A stretch of DNA of 64,000 bases from Clostridia bacterium (GTDB lineage: Bacteria; Bacillota; Peptococcia; DRI-13; UBA5745): positions 1 through 64,000 of the forward strand of contig JAHDPO010000058.1 in assembly GCA_018434325.1 (NCBI GenBank), in the 5' to 3' direction. A program made the translations under genes and the position numbers. The notes beneath the pieces are model-generated. The model searched no databases, was not told the DNA's origin, and saw nothing but the letters and a program-made list of their open reading frames with translations. Shown one piece after another: positions 25,876 to 36,488 of the stretch. Position 1 is the stretch's first letter. Every line of letters starts with the position of its first letter.

Positions 25876-27651
25876 ATGGCAGTCGCGGTTCAAGCCATCT
25901 TGCTGGTGGTGCTTTTTATGGTGCTTTTTTATGCAATAACCCGGCAGCCGTCGGGCGCCAAAACAGCGGCGGCGGTACCGAAAACATATAGGAAAGAAAC
26001 GGAAAAAATGGCAAAGCTGAGAAACATTGCCCTCAGCATTCCTTTGGCGGAAAAAACCAGGCCCGGACATTTTATGGAGGTGGTGGGCCAGGAGGACGGT
26101 ATTAAGGCTTTGCGGGCGGCTTTATGCGGCCCCAATCCTCAGCATGTGATTCTTTATGGGCCTCCGGGCATCGGCAAGACCACGGCAGCTCGGCTGGTGC
26201 TGGCGGAGGCGAAGAAAAATCCTCTGTCGCCTTTTCGCAAGGAGGCCTGTTTTATTGAGGTGGACGGTTCAACCTGCCGTTTTGACGAGCGGGGTATTGC
26301 CGATCCACTGATTGGCTCCGTCCACGATCCGATTTATCAGGGCGCCGGCTCTATGGGAGCTGCCGGCATACCCCAGCCGAAGCCGGGGGCGGTGACAAAG
26401 GCCCACGGCGGCGTGTTGTTTATTGATGAAATCGGCGAGCTTCATCCGATTCAATTAAATAAGCTGCTGAAGATTATGGAGGACCGCAAGGTGATCCTGG
26501 AAAGCGCTTATTATTCGGCAGACGACACTAATATACCCATGCACATCCATGATATCTTTCAAAACGGCTTGCCGGCAGATTTCCGGCTGATCGGCGCCAC
26601 CACCCGGCGGCCGGAGCAATTGCCGGCGGCTCTGCGCTCCCGCTGCATCGAAATCTATTTCAAAGGCCTGTCGCCGGTTCAGATCCGCCGCATCGCTCTG
26701 GAAGCCGCCGGCAAGCTGGAACTGGCTTTGGAGCCGGAAGCCTTAATGGTGGTGGGCCGTTATGCCAATAACGGCCGAGAGTCGGTGAACATGATTCAAA
26801 TGGCGGCAGGCCTTTTGGAGGCCGGTCAGGAGCGGATTCTGCGCCGTCAGGATCTGGAATGGGTATTGCGTTCCGGCCATTACGAGCCCCGGCCGGAAAA
26901 CCAGGTGCCGCCGCTGCCCCGCTTAGGCCGGAGCAATGGCCTGGCCGTTTATGGAGCTAATTTGGGCATGCTGCTGGAGATCGAAGCCGACCTCTTGCCG
27001 GCTGCTGCCGGCGGTAAAGGCAGGTTGGAGGTTACCGGCATTGTAGAGGAAGAAGAGATGGGGCAGGGCAGCGGCCATACCATGCGCCGCAAAAGCATGG
27101 CCCTCTGCTCCGTCAATACGGTGCTGGCGGTACTGCGCCGTATTTTGGACCAGGATTTCAGCCAATGGGACGTTTATATTAACTTCCCCGGCGGGTTCCC
27201 GGTGGACGGACCCTCGGCAGGGATAGCCATGGCGGCAGCCGTCTATTCGGCCGCCACCAAAACCATGCTGGACAACCGGCTGGCCATGACCGGGGAAATC
27301 TCCCTTTGGGGCGAGGTAAAACCCGTGGGCGGGGTTCGGGCCAAAATCGAGGCCGCCGCTCAGGCCGGGGCTACCAGGGTTTTGATTCCCAAAGATAATT
27401 GGCAAAAAGAATACGAAAGCATGAAAGATATCCAGGTCATTGCCGTGGATAATATCAAAGAGGTTCTGCAGTTGGCGGACCTCAGCCGGCAGGCGGCCAG
27501 ACTGACCGTAAAAGATGAGATGGATAGTCTTAACCAGGGTCTGGAGGAAAGGTCAAAGCTGCGCTCGGAGCTGGCTGCCAAGCAAAGGGAGGAGGAGCAG
27601 CGGTCTCAGGCGGTTATGAAGCAGCCCTGCAAGCAGGAGGCCACGATATAG
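25876..27651 (+). CDS. lonB: ATP-dependent protease LonB
   Basis: 591 residues. An N-terminal membrane anchor (about 5-23) precedes an AAA+ module with Walker A GPPGIGKTT at residues 95-103 and VLFIDEIGEL near 182, then the Lon protease domain with catalytic Ser447 in DGPSAG and Lys490 in GGVRAKIEAA. Unlike LonA it lacks the large N-terminal domain. In Bacillus LonB is a forespore protein under sigma-F. The C-terminus carries a charged, probably coiled-coil extension (about residues 550-591) ending in Gln/Lys-rich sequence. Placed directly before lonA, as in Bacillus and many Clostridia. Confidence 0.93.
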   Translation: MAVAVQAILLVVLFMVLFYAITRQPSGAKTAAAVPKTYRKETEKMAKLRNIALSIPLAEKTRPGHFMEVVGQEDGIKALRAALCGPNPQHVILYGPPGIGKTTAARLVLAEAKKNPLSPFRKEACFIEVDGSTCRFDERGIADPLIGSVHDPIYQGAGSMGAAGIPQPKPGAVTKAHGGVLFIDEIGELHPIQLNKLLKIMEDRKVILESAYYSADDTNIPMHIHDIFQNGLPADFRLIGATTRRPEQLPAALRSRCIEIYFKGLSPVQIRRIALEAAGKLELALEPEALMVVGRYANNGRESVNMIQMAAGLLEAGQERILRRQDLEWVLRSGHYEPRPENQVPPLPRLGRSNGLAVYGANLGMLLEIEADLLPAAAGGKGRLEVTGIVEEEEMGQGSGHTMRRKSMALCSVNTVLAVLRRILDQDFSQWDVYINFPGGFPVDGPSAGIAMAAAVYSAATKTMLDNRLAMTGEISLWGEVKPVGGVRAKIEAAAQAGATRVLIPKDNWQKEYESMKDIQVIAVDNIKEVLQLADLSRQAARLTVKDEMDSLNQGLEERSKLRSELAAKQREEEQRSQAVMKQPCKQEATI

Positions 27652-27661
27652 ATGCAAATCA

Positions 27662-27690
27662 TTGCCAGTGCCGGCGGTCTATGATATATT
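27662..27690 (+). promoter_or_regulatory. Predicted lonA promoter
   Basis: TTGCCA (27662-27667), a 17-base spacer and TATATT (27685-27690), about 35 bases before the lonA ATG. No CIRCE element was seen. Confidence 0.55.
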
Positions 27691-27723
27691 TACAATGTTA
27701 ATTTGAATGAAGGTGATAAAATT

Positions 27724-30051
27724 ATGGAAGCTTACGCTGACGAAAAGATACATGCGCTGCCTATGCTGCCTTTGCGGGGGATTATTGTTTATCCCGGTAT
27801 GATGATGCATTTGGACGTAGGCCGGGAAAAATCCATAAAAGCTTTAGAATCGGCCATGATGAACCGCAATCAGATTCTGCTTTTGGCCCAGAAGGACAGC
27901 GAGCAGGATGACCCTGCCGTCGAGGATCTCTACACCATAGGCACCGTAGCGGAGATTAAGCAGATGCTGAAGCTGCCCGGCGGCACGGTGAGGGTGCTGA
28001 CGGAAGGGGTTGCCAGAGCGGAATTACAGGAATTAACGGCGCAAACCAGCTTCATGGAAGCCATTTTTACGTTTTTGGAGGATCAGGAGGAAAGCAGTTT
28101 GGCCATGGAGGCCGCTGCCAGAACCTTGACGGAGCAATTTGAAAAATACGTCCGCCTCAGCAAAAAAGTAACGCCGGAATCGGTGGCAGCCATTGCCTCC
28201 ATCGAAGACCCCGGCCGGCTTTGCGACTTTGTGGCCTCCCATGTCAATTTAAAGCTGCCGGAGCGCCAAAAGATATTGGAAACTTTATCTATTGCTCACC
28301 GGGTGCATTTGCTTACCGGCATTTTGGGCCGGGAATTAGAGATATTGGATATCGAAAGGAAAATCAGCGCTCAAGTCAGGCAGCAGCTGGATAAAAATCA
28401 AAAAGAATATTATTTGCGGGAACAGGTCAAAGCCATCCAAAAAGAACTGGGCGATAAGGAAGAACGGCAGGCGGAAGCTGAGGAATACCGCAAGAAGCTG
28501 CAGGAAGCCGGCATGCCTGAGGAGGGGCTGGAAAAAGCCCTCAAAGAGGTGGAGCGGCTGGAAAAAATGCCGCCAATGGTGGCGGAGGCCACGGTAGTCC
28601 GCAATTACTTGGATTGGCTGCTGATGATTCCCTGGCAGCAGGAGACCGAAGATAATCTGGATATTTTGATGGCCGAAAAGATTTTGGCCGAAGATCATTA
28701 CGGCTTGGAAAAACCCAAGGAACGAATATTGGAATACCTGGCCGTCCGTAAGCTGACCAACACCATCAAGGGGCCGATCCTTTGCCTGGTGGGGCCGCCG
28801 GGGGTAGGCAAAACCTCCCTGGCCAAATCCGTAGCCCGCGCTTTGGGCCGCAAGTTTGTCCGCATGTCTTTGGGCGGCGTCCGGGATGAAGCGGAGATTC
28901 GCGGCCACCGCCGCACTTATGTGGGGGCTTTGCCGGGCCGGGTCATCCAGGGTCTGCGCACCGCCGGCACCAAAAACCCCGTCTTTTTGCTGGACGAGGT
29001 AGATAAGATGAGCATGGATTTCCGGGGAGATCCCTCCTCGGCTTTGCTGGAGGTTCTTGATCCCGAACAAAACACCACCTTCAGCGATCATTTTATTGAG
29101 ATGCCCGTGGATCTGTCCAAAGTACTGTTTATCGTTACGGCCAATGTGGCCTACAATATTCCCGCTCCTTTGCTGGACCGCATGGAGCTGATTACGCTGG
29201 CCGGCTATACGGAGGCGGAGAAGCTGGAAATTGCCAGGCGCTATCTGGTGCCGAAGCAAATGAAGGAAAACGGCTTGAAAAAAAGCCAGATGAAAATCGG
29301 CGATGAGGAGCTGAAAACCGTCATTGCCAACTATACCCGGGAAGCCGGCATCCGCAGCCTGGAGCGGGAGATAGCCCGCATTTGCCGGAAGTCGGCCCGG
29401 CAGGTTGCCGATGGCACGAAGCGCTCCGTTACGGTAAACGATAAAGTATTGCGGCAGTATTTGGGCATACCCCGCTACCGCCACCGGGATTCCCAGGAAG
29501 GCAATTTGCTGGGCGCCGCCAACGGCCTGGCCTGGACAGAAGTAGGCGGCGAGGTGCTCCACATCGAGGTCAGCCTGATGAAAGGCGCCGGCAAACTGAT
29601 TCTTACCGGCAAGCTGGGCGACGTGATGAAGGAATCAGCCCAGGCCGGCTATAGCTTTATCCGCTCCCGGGCGGCCAAGCTGGGCATCGACGAAAACTTC
29701 TATAAGGATATGGACGTCCACATTCATATACCGGAGGGCGCCATCCCCAAAGACGGTCCTTCCGCCGGTATTACCATGACCACGGCTATGGCTTCGGCTC
29801 TTTCCGAGCAGCCGGTGGACGCCGATATCGCCATGACCGGCGAGATCACCCTGCGGGGCAGGGTGCTTCCCGTAGGCGGCATTAAAGAAAAAATCCTGGC
29901 AGCCCACCGGGCCGGCTGCAAAACGATTATTTTACCGAAGGAAAATGAGAAGGATCTGGAGGACATTCCGGAGAATGTTCGCCAAGCCTTGAAATTTCAT
30001 ATGGTGGAAACGATGGATGAAGTATTGGCAAAGGCGTTGGTGAAATCATGA
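27724..30051 (+). CDS. lonA: ATP-dependent protease LonA
   Basis: 775 residues. LonN substrate-binding domain (about 1-200), a coiled-coil, AAA+ domain with Walker [10 protein letters not shown] from residue 357, and the serine-lysine protease domain with Ser680 (DGPSAG) and Lys723 ([10 protein letters not shown]), almost at the E. coli numbers 679 and 722. It degrades misfolded and regulatory proteins. The ATG at 27724 is preceded by AAGGTGAT; a TTG at 27703 is an unlikely alternative. The stop overlaps the engB start by four bases. Confidence 0.96.
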   Translation: MEAYADEKIHALPMLPLRGIIVYPGMMMHLDVGREKSIKALESAMMNRNQILLLAQKDSEQDDPAVEDLYTIGTVAEIKQMLKLPGGTVRVLTEGVARAELQELTAQTSFMEAIFTFLEDQEESSLAMEAAARTLTEQFEKYVRLSKKVTPESVAAIASIEDPGRLCDFVASHVNLKLPERQKILETLSIAHRVHLLTGILGRELEILDIERKISAQVRQQLDKNQKEYYLREQVKAIQKELGDKEERQAEAEEYRKKLQEAGMPEEGLEKALKEVERLEKMPPMVAEATVVRNYLDWLLMIPWQQETEDNLDILMAEKILAEDHYGLEKPKERILEYLAVRKLTNTIKGPILCLVGPPGVGKTSLAKSVARALGRKFVRMSLGGVRDEAEIRGHRRTYVGALPGRVIQGLRTAGTKNPVFLLDEVDKMSMDFRGDPSSALLEVLDPEQNTTFSDHFIEMPVDLSKVLFIVTANVAYNIPAPLLDRMELITLAGYTEAEKLEIARRYLVPKQMKENGLKKSQMKIGDEELKTVIANYTREAGIRSLEREIARICRKSARQVADGTKRSVTVNDKVLRQYLGIPRYRHRDSQEGNLLGAANGLAWTEVGGEVLHIEVSLMKGAGKLILTGKLGDVMKESAQAGYSFIRSRAAKLGIDENFYKDMDVHIHIPEGAIPKDGPSAGITMTTAMASALSEQPVDADIAMTGEITLRGRVLPVGGIKEKILAAHRAGCKTIILPKENEKDLEDIPENVRQALKFHMVETMDEVLAKALVKS

Positions 30052-30731
30052 TTATACGGCAAGCAGACATATTTGCCACGGCGGTGGGACCTGACCAGTA
30101 CCCCGCCGGCGGCAAGCCGGAAATAGCTTTAGCCGGCAGATCCAACGTAGGCAAGTCCTCGCTGATCAATGCCTTTCTCAATCGCAAAAACCTTGCCCGC
30201 ACCAGCAGTACGCCGGGCAAAACCCAAACCCTGAATTTTTATGAAGTCAATCAGGAATGGTTTTTTGTGGATCTGCCGGGGTATGGCTATGCCAAGACCT
30301 CCAAGGAAGACCGGGCCCGCTGGGGCCGGTTCATTGAACGATATCTGACGGGCCGTCAAGAATTGGCGGGGATAATTCAGCTGGTGGATCTGCGCCATCC
30401 GCCCATGAGTACGGACCAGACCATGATGGAATGGCTGCTCCATTACGATTTTCCTCTTTTGGTGGTGGGCAATAAGGCGGACAAGCTGTCCCGGGGCCAG
30501 TGGCCCAAGCAGATCAAACAGATACGTCAGGGGCTGGCCTTGCCAGCCCGGGTGCCGGTAATCGCTTTTTCTTCGATTAACGGCCAGGGCAAAGAAGAGC
30601 TGACGGCTTGGCTTGAAGAAAGGCTTGCGGCAGCTTCGGCAGCTTCGGCAGCTTCGGCAGCTTCGGTGGCGAAGACAGAACCAAACAGCAATTCGACAGA
30701 AACCGGCGATACGGAAAAAAGCAAAGAATAG
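30048..30731 (+). CDS. engB: Ribosome biogenesis GTPase EngB with Ala-Ser tail
   Basis: 227 residues; the conserved part ends near residue 195. It is the YsxC/YihA GTPase needed for 50S subunit assembly. G1 [10 protein letters not shown]3 DLPGYG and G4 NKADK are visible. The C-terminus carries an unusual low-complexity tail of about 35 residues, starting with Ala-Ala-Ser repeats encoded by four perfect 9-bp units (GCAGCTTCG, 30630-30665) followed by a polar end. Its ATG overlaps the lonA stop, the common lon-engB pair of Firmicutes. Confidence 0.94.
   Translation: MIIRQADIFATAVGPDQYPAGGKPEIALAGRSNVGKSSLINAFLNRKNLARTSSTPGKTQTLNFYEVNQEWFFVDLPGYGYAKTSKEDRARWGRFIERYLTGRQELAGIIQLVDLRHPPMSTDQTMMEWLLHYDFPLLVVGNKADKLSRGQWPKQIKQIRQGLALPARVPVIAFSSINGQGKEELTAWLEERLAAASAASAASAASVAKTEPNSNSTETGDTEKSKE
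30630..30665 (+). repeat. Four perfect GCAGCTTCG units inside engB
   Basis: A 9-bp unit repeated four times in frame, encoding Ala-Ala-Ser. Unit changes would lengthen or shorten the tail without shifting the frame. Confidence 0.9.
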
Positions 30732-30741
30732 GGGTATTTTG

Positions 30742-33444
30742 ATGACGCAAGAAGACAACAAAAACCTGTCCACAGTCTACGATCCCAAACAAGTGGAGGA
30801 TCGCTGGTACCAAAGCTGGCGGGAAAAAGGCTATTTCAAAGGGCCGAAGGTAAAAAAAGCCGCCGACGGCACTTTTCCGGATAAAAGCCCCAAGGGGCCC
30901 TTTTCCATTGTAATGCCGCCCCCTAATGTCACCGGCTCTTTGCATTTGGGCCATGCTATCGATAATACCATGCAGGATATTTTGACCCGCTTTCGCCGGA
31001 TGCAAGGCTACGATGCGCTGTGGCTGCCGGGCACCGACCATGCCGGCATCGCCACTCAGGCCAAGGTGGAAGAAGCCCTGGCCCAGGAAGGCGTAAGCAA
31101 ATACGAGCTGGGCCGGGAGAAGTTTCTGGAGCAGGTCTGGGAGTGGAAAGATAAATACCACAGCCGTATCGTTAAGCAGCTGGGGACTTTGGGCTGCAGC
31201 TGCGACTGGGACCGGGAAAGATTCACCCTGGACGAGGGCTGTTCCAAGGCCGTTCAGGAGGTTTTTGCCGCCCTATATGAAAAAGGCCTGATTTATCAGG
31301 GCAATTATTTGATCAATTGGTGCCCCAAATGCCAAACCACCATCTCCGACATCGAGGTGGAGCATGAGGATGAGGGAGGCCACCTCTGGCATATCCGCTA
31401 TCCCATAAAGGGTGAGAGCGGCCGCTATCTGGTGGTGGCTACCACCAGGCCGGAGACGATGCTGGGAGATACGGCGGTGGCCGTCCATCCCGAAGACCCC
31501 CGCTATACGGATTTGGTGGGCAAAACCGTTATCCTGCCTCTGATGGATAAGGAGATCCCCATTATCGCCGATACCATGGTGGATCTGGAATTTGGTACGG
31601 GAGCGGTGAAAATTACGCCGGCCCATGATATCAACGACTTTGAAACCGGCCTGCGCCATGACTTGGAGCAGATTGCCGTCATGGATAAAGAGGCTAAGAT
31701 GAACGGACTGGCCGGCAAGTACGAGGGCCTGGACCGCTACGAAGCCAGAAAGCGGATCGTGGCCGATCTGGAAGCGTTGGGCCTTTTAGAAAAAATCGAG
31801 GAGCACCAGCATGCCGTAGGCCATTGCTACCGTTGTGATACAACGGTGGAGCCCATGATTTCCAAGCAGTGGTTCGTCAAAATGAAGCCGCTGGCGGAGC
31901 CGGCTTTGCAGGCGGTGCAGGATGGCCGCATCCGTTTTGTGCCCGCCAGATTCAGCAAGGTTTATACGAATTGGATGGAAAACGTCCGGGATTGGTGCAT
32001 CAGCCGTCAGCTTTGGTGGGGCCACCGCATTCCCGTCTGGTACTGCCAGGATTGCGGCGAGGTGATCTGCTCCAAGGAAGGCGCGCCGGCGGCCTGTCCC
32101 AAATGCGGCAGCCAAAAGCTGGTGCAGGATCCCGACGTGCTGGATACTTGGTTCAGCTCCGGCTTATGGCCTTTTTCCACCATGGGCTGGCCGGAAAACA
32201 GCGACGATCTGAATTATTATTATCCCACCTCGGTGCTGGTGACCGGCCGGGATATCATCTTTTTCTGGGTGGCCAGGATGGCTTTCCTGGGCCTGGAATT
32301 CATGGGCAAGCAGCCCTTCCATGATGTGCTGATCCACGGCCTGATTCTTGATGCCCAAGGCCGCAAAATGAGCAAATCCCTGGGCAACGGCATTGACCCC
32401 ATTGAAATCATTGAAGCTTACGGCGCCGACACCCTGCGTTTCACCCTGGTTACCGGCAATACCCCCGGCAATGATCTGCGTTTCCAGAAAGAGCGTCTGG
32501 AAGGTACGAAAAATTTCTGCAATAAAATATGGAATGCCAGCCGTTTTGCCCTGATGCATCTGGCAGATTATGATGAGAGCGCCGGCGGAGCGGATTTGGC
32601 GGAGCCGGATTTGGCCGATCGCTGGATCATTAGCCGCTACAACCGCACGGCTCTTGAGGTGACCCAAGCCTTGGAGGAATACGATTTGGGTGTGGCGGCT
32701 CAGCGCATTTATGAATTTCTCTGGGACGAGTTTTGCGACTGGTATATCGAGTTGATCAAGCCCCGGCTCTATGGCAAAGAATCGGCGGCCAGCCGCCGCC
32801 GGGCCCAGAAGACGCTGGCGGAGACCTTAAGGGGGACTTTATCCCTGCTCCATCCCTTCATGCCCTTCATCACAGAGGAGTTATGGCAGTATTTGCCCCA
32901 TCAGGGAGAGACAATTATGCTGACGCCTTGGGCAGAGGGGGACAAAGCTCTGCTGGATGAAGCCGCCGAGGAAGCTATGGCTTTGGTGATGGAAACAGTG
33001 AAAGCCGTCCGCAATCTGAGAAGCCAGTTCAACGTAGGTCCTGGTAAAAAAGCCGATTTAATCATGCTGGCCGGCGACGACGAGACGAAGGCCCTGCTGG
33101 CAAGCTGCCGCAGCTATTTGACTAATTTGGCCTCGGCAGAAAATATTACGCTGGGGGATCTCAGCAACGAGAAGCCCGGCCAAGCGGTGACCGCTTTAGT
33201 TCGGGGCATTGAGATCTATTTGCCTTTGGCGGGCCTGGTGGATATGCAGGCGGAAAAAGCCCGGCTGCAGAAGGAAGGGGACAAGGTCAAAGGGGAGATC
33301 AAGGCTCTGGAAGGCAAGCTGGGCAATGAAGGTTTCCGGGCCAAGGCGCCGGCAGAGGTGATCGCCAAGGAAGAGGAGAAGCTGGCCGACGCCCGCTATC
33401 GCTTGCAAGCGCTGGAAGCCCGTCTGGCCATCTTCGGAAATTAG
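30742..33444 (+). CDS. valS: Valyl-tRNA synthetase
   Basis: 900 residues, full length. Class I signatures are PPPNVTGSLHLGH (HIGH motif) and GRKMSKSLGN (KMSKS). A CP1 editing domain lies between them. The C-terminus has the ValRS coiled-coil arm (from about residue 835). A zinc-type cluster CQDCGEVICSKEG..CPKCG is visible near residue 440. The open frame reaches back into engB, but the ATG at 30742, ten bases after engB, gives the normal N-terminus. No T-box precedes it, unlike many Firmicutes valS genes. Confidence 0.96.
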   Translation: MTQEDNKNLSTVYDPKQVEDRWYQSWREKGYFKGPKVKKAADGTFPDKSPKGPFSIVMPPPNVTGSLHLGHAIDNTMQDILTRFRRMQGYDALWLPGTDHAGIATQAKVEEALAQEGVSKYELGREKFLEQVWEWKDKYHSRIVKQLGTLGCSCDWDRERFTLDEGCSKAVQEVFAALYEKGLIYQGNYLINWCPKCQTTISDIEVEHEDEGGHLWHIRYPIKGESGRYLVVATTRPETMLGDTAVAVHPEDPRYTDLVGKTVILPLMDKEIPIIADTMVDLEFGTGAVKITPAHDINDFETGLRHDLEQIAVMDKEAKMNGLAGKYEGLDRYEARKRIVADLEALGLLEKIEEHQHAVGHCYRCDTTVEPMISKQWFVKMKPLAEPALQAVQDGRIRFVPARFSKVYTNWMENVRDWCISRQLWWGHRIPVWYCQDCGEVICSKEGAPAACPKCGSQKLVQDPDVLDTWFSSGLWPFSTMGWPENSDDLNYYYPTSVLVTGRDIIFFWVARMAFLGLEFMGKQPFHDVLIHGLILDAQGRKMSKSLGNGIDPIEIIEAYGADTLRFTLVTGNTPGNDLRFQKERLEGTKNFCNKIWNASRFALMHLADYDESAGGADLAEPDLADRWIISRYNRTALEVTQALEEYDLGVAAQRIYEFLWDEFCDWYIELIKPRLYGKESAASRRRAQKTLAETLRGTLSLLHPFMPFITEELWQYLPHQGETIMLTPWAEGDKALLDEAAEEAMALVMETVKAVRNLRSQFNVGPGKKADLIMLAGDDETKALLASCRSYLTNLASAENITLGDLSNEKPGQAVTALVRGIEIYLPLAGLVDMQAEKARLQKEGDKVKGEIKALEGKLGNEGFRAKAPAEVIAKEEEKLADARYRLQALEARLAIFGN

Positions 33445-33465
33445 AGAACACTGATGGAGAAAACG

Positions 33466-34857
33466 ATGAATACTACAGATGCTATAGATAAGGCTATGGA
33501 CAATGTCCCCCAGCCGACTTTTGAGGAGGCCCTGGAACGGGTCTCTTCTTTTGGTATTGAGCCGGGGCTGGCCGTTATTTCGGAGCTGCTGCGGCAGTTA
33601 GGCGATCCCCAGGCCGGCCTTAAGGTCATCCACGTAGCCGGTACCAACGGCAAAGGGTCCGTTTGTTCCATGCTGGCAAGCTGCCTGGAACAAGCCGGTT
33701 TGCGCTCCGGGCTGTATACCTCGCCCCACCTTATGGTTTACAATGAGCGCTTCCGGGTAAATGATACGATGATCAGCGATGATCAGCTTTTTGCCCTTTT
33801 AGCCGAAACGGAGGAGGCGGCAAAGCGGACGGCGGCGGTTTTCGGCCGCCGGGCAACCCAGTTTGAGATTTTGACGGCTATGGCCTTTCTCTGGTTTTAC
33901 CGGCAAAAGGTGGATGTGCTGATCCTGGAAACCGGCATGGGCGGGCGCTTCGACGCCACCAACGTGATTGCCCGGCCCCTCTTGACCGTTATCACCAATA
34001 TTTCCCTCGATCATGAAGGCTTTCTGGGCCATAGCACCGCCGAAATCGCCGCTGAGAAGGCCGGCATTATCAAAGCCGGCTCGCCTCTGGTTACGGCTTG
34101 CAGCGACCCGGCAGCTCTGGAAGTGATTTGCCGGGAATTCAGTAGCATACAGGACCGGCCGGCGCCGGGATCCGCCCCGGCTTTGGCGCAGGTTTGGCAG
34201 GAATGCAGCTGGCAGACAAACAGCCTGGGCCTTAAGGGCCAGGAAGTGACCTTGACCACGCCCTTGGGCACGTATGAGCGGCTTTATTTGCCTTTGGCCG
34301 GCGGGCATCAATGCGTCAATTTAGCCTGTGTAATCCGGGCCTGGGAGATATTGGCCGGGCAGCAGGCGGGCCTTTTGACGGAAGAAGCTTTGCGCCGGGG
34401 CCTGCAAAAAGTCAGCTGGCCTTGCCGTTTGGAGCTGGTTCAGGAGCAGCCCCAAGTGGTGCTGGACGGCTCCCATAACCCCGACGGCCTCTGCCAATTG
34501 GCTGCCTGGCTGCGGGAAAATCGCCGGGATTACGGAAAAGTCATATTGGTCATGGGTATGGTGGAAGATAAGGATCGGCTGAAAGCTGCCTCCTATTTAG
34601 ATGAGCTGGTGGATCAGGTGATCATTACCAAGCCTTTGTCGGCCAGAGCCGGCCGTTGGCAGGAATTGGCCCGGGGCTTTAGCGGCTGCGCCGGCAGGCA
34701 AGTGGAGTATATAGAAGATTGCCATCAGGCTTTGGAAGCCGCCATAGCTGCGGCGGCCGAAAAAGATCTGGTTTTATGCACCGGTTCCTTTTATTTGGTA
34801 GGCGAATTAAGAAAGAAGTGGAGCATAAAGGACATGTTTTCAGCCCCTGCCTCATAA
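33466..34857 (+). CDS. folC: Folylpolyglutamate synthase / dihydrofolate synthase
   Basis: 463 residues, Mur-ligase fold. It adds glutamates to folates and may also make dihydrofolate. AGTNGKGSVCSML near residue 55 is the P-loop, ETGMGGRFDATN near 155 and DGSHNPDGL near 335 are further family signatures. GGAG lies six bases before the ATG at 33466. The next upstream ATG (33454) includes that ribosome site and is less likely. Placed directly after valS, as in B. subtilis (valS-folC). Confidence 0.94.
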   Translation: MNTTDAIDKAMDNVPQPTFEEALERVSSFGIEPGLAVISELLRQLGDPQAGLKVIHVAGTNGKGSVCSMLASCLEQAGLRSGLYTSPHLMVYNERFRVNDTMISDDQLFALLAETEEAAKRTAAVFGRRATQFEILTAMAFLWFYRQKVDVLILETGMGGRFDATNVIARPLLTVITNISLDHEGFLGHSTAEIAAEKAGIIKAGSPLVTACSDPAALEVICREFSSIQDRPAPGSAPALAQVWQECSWQTNSLGLKGQEVTLTTPLGTYERLYLPLAGGHQCVNLACVIRAWEILAGQQAGLLTEEALRRGLQKVSWPCRLELVQEQPQVVLDGSHNPDGLCQLAAWLRENRRDYGKVILVMGMVEDKDRLKAASYLDELVDQVIITKPLSARAGRWQELARGFSGCAGRQVEYIEDCHQALEAAIAAAAEKDLVLCTGSFYLVGELRKKWSIKDMFSAPAS

Positions 34858-34899
34858 TCTGTATCAGGCGGTTTTCGCCGGTAACGGAGGCATAAAACC

Positions 34900-35688
34900 A
34901 TGAGGCGTAGAAATAAAAAAGGGCAGATGTTCCTGCTCTTATTGGTGACCGTATTATTGCTGGCAGCGCTGAGCCAATTGCTGCCGGCATCGCAGAAAGA
35001 GGAGATTCAAAAAAATCCTTTTCTGCTTTTTTCTGCCGCTGTTCAGTCAGACCCTCCGGAAGGCAGCGGCAGTGAAGACCCGGCTGCCGACGCGGACGCT
35101 GACGCCGACGCGTCTTATGAAGTGGAATTGGATCAATTAACGTATTATACGGTGGAGGTAGCAGGCCAGACGGAGGCGGAGCCGCCGTATTTTGCCGGTT
35201 TCAGCAATGGCGAAAAAGCCCTGGCACCTTGGGTTGCTGCGGCGGCAGCTGCCGGCAGAGAGGGCAAGCTGGTACAAAAAAGCTTTCCTGAAGGCCGGCT
35301 CCAGCGCCCCGGCGAGATACCCCCCTATTTATCGGAGCTGATGCTGCTGTGCAATCAGCAAATTCGCCACTTGCGGCGGGGAGCCGATTTTTTTGGCAGC
35401 TCCTGGGAGGAGATCGAAAACCAAAATACCACCTGGAAACGGCTGGATTTGCTGCTGGAAGAAGGCAGGGAATGCCGCCGCCAAATGACCGGGCTGGGCT
35501 CTTATTATCAATCTCTGGGGGAAATTCAAGCTTTTAAAAGCCTGGAGACTGCCTGGGATCAATGGATAGAGGGCCTTGAAAAGCTAAAAGAGAATAAAGA
35601 CGGCCGCTCCTTTTGGCTGGTTCAGCAGCAGGCTTTGGCCGTCGTAAATCTCTGGCGTCAGTTATTGTGGGATGTTGGTTTTGTATGA
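34900..35688 (+). CDS. Secreted or membrane-anchored protein of unknown function
   Basis: 262 residues with an N-terminal transmembrane or signal segment (about 9-27, LFLLLLVTVLLLAALSQLL type). A low-complexity acidic repeat of Asp-Ala pairs follows near residues 65-75. A helical C-terminal half is rich in Trp, Gln and Leu. I do not recognise a family. GGAGG lies nine bases before the ATG. Between folC and rex on the same strand; the rex promoter overlaps its end. Confidence 0.6.
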   Translation: MRRRNKKGQMFLLLLVTVLLLAALSQLLPASQKEEIQKNPFLLFSAAVQSDPPEGSGSEDPAADADADADASYEVELDQLTYYTVEVAGQTEAEPPYFAGFSNGEKALAPWVAAAAAAGREGKLVQKSFPEGRLQRPGEIPPYLSELMLLCNQQIRHLRRGADFFGSSWEEIENQNTTWKRLDLLLEEGRECRRQMTGLGSYYQSLGEIQAFKSLETAWDQWIEGLEKLKENKDGRSFWLVQQQALAVVNLWRQLLWDVGFV

Positions 35689-35694
35689 TATAAT
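35665..35694 (+). promoter_or_regulatory. Predicted promoter of the rex operon
   Basis: TTGTGG (35665-35670), an 18-base spacer and a perfect TATAAT with a TG-A extension (35689-35694). It overlaps the stop codon of the upstream gene. No full Rex operator was found here, so autoregulation is not evident. Confidence 0.5.
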
Positions 35695-35761
35695 CAAATA
35701 ATCAAAATGAACAATTTAACCGACAAAAATATTGATAAAATTCCGGGGAAGAGGTGTAAAC

Positions 35762-36427
35762 TTGAAAGCAGAGCGGATTCCGGAAGCGACGGTAACCCGA
35801 TTATCCGTCTACTCCAGACATCTTCAGCAGCTGGAGGACAATGGCATAGCAAGGGTATCCTCCCAAGAAATCGCCGAGATGGTTGATGGTTCTTCTGCCC
35901 AAGTGCGCAAGGACTTAGCTTATTTTGGAGAATTTGGCACCAGAGGGGTAGGATACGACGTCCGTTTGTTAAATCGTAACCTCATGAAGATATTGGGCCT
36001 GGAAAAAGGCCGTACCGCCATAATCGTAGGTGCGGGACGGCTGGGCAAGGCTCTTACGCTGTACAACGGTTTTGAACAACGGGGCTTTAATATCATGGGC
36101 ATATTCGATAAGGATATGAGCAAAGTAGGGGGACAAGTAGGCAAGCTGACCGTGTCTCCTATGTATAAGCTGGACGAGTTTGTCAAAAGCAACAATGTCC
36201 AGATCGGCGTGATCACCGTGCCGGGTTTTGCCGCCCAGGAGACGGTGGATATGCTGACACGGGCAGGTATTAAGGCTGTTTTGAATTTTGCGCCCGTATC
36301 CGTGATGGTGCCGCCGGATATCCGCTGCCGCAATGTGGATCTGGCGGTAAACATGGAAGTGCTCAGTTTTTATATGGGTCTCGAGGAAAGCAAAGAAACC
36401 AAAAAATCCGGGGCAAAGAAGAATTAA
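35762..36427 (+). CDS. rex: Redox-sensing transcriptional repressor Rex
   Basis: About 221 residues. The N-terminal winged helix (IPEATVTRLSVYSRHLQQLE..SSQEIAEMVDGSSAQVRKDLAYFG) binds operators; the Rossmann domain (GAGRLGKALTLYNGFEQRGF) senses NADH/NAD+. The best start is a TTG at 35762, five bases after GAGGTG and fitting the usual N-terminus; the longer frame starts with another TTG at 35732. It heads a block with two DRTGG proteins, a PHP protein and an ATPase. Confidence 0.94.
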   Translation: MKAERIPEATVTRLSVYSRHLQQLEDNGIARVSSQEIAEMVDGSSAQVRKDLAYFGEFGTRGVGYDVRLLNRNLMKILGLEKGRTAIIVGAGRLGKALTLYNGFEQRGFNIMGIFDKDMSKVGGQVGKLTVSPMYKLDEFVKSNNVQIGVITVPGFAAQETVDMLTRAGIKAVLNFAPVSVMVPPDIRCRNVDLAVNMEVLSFYMGLEESKETKKSGAKKN

Positions 36428-36488
36428 TCAAAAGCAAAATGCTATGGGGAAAACGGAACTTTCTTTAGGCCGAAAGGAATGGGAATGA

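Noticed and set aside
30613-30741. N-terminal extension of valS with Leu-Arg-Gln repeats
   Set aside because: It is the engB repeat read in another frame; the ATG at 30742 gives the usual ValRS start.
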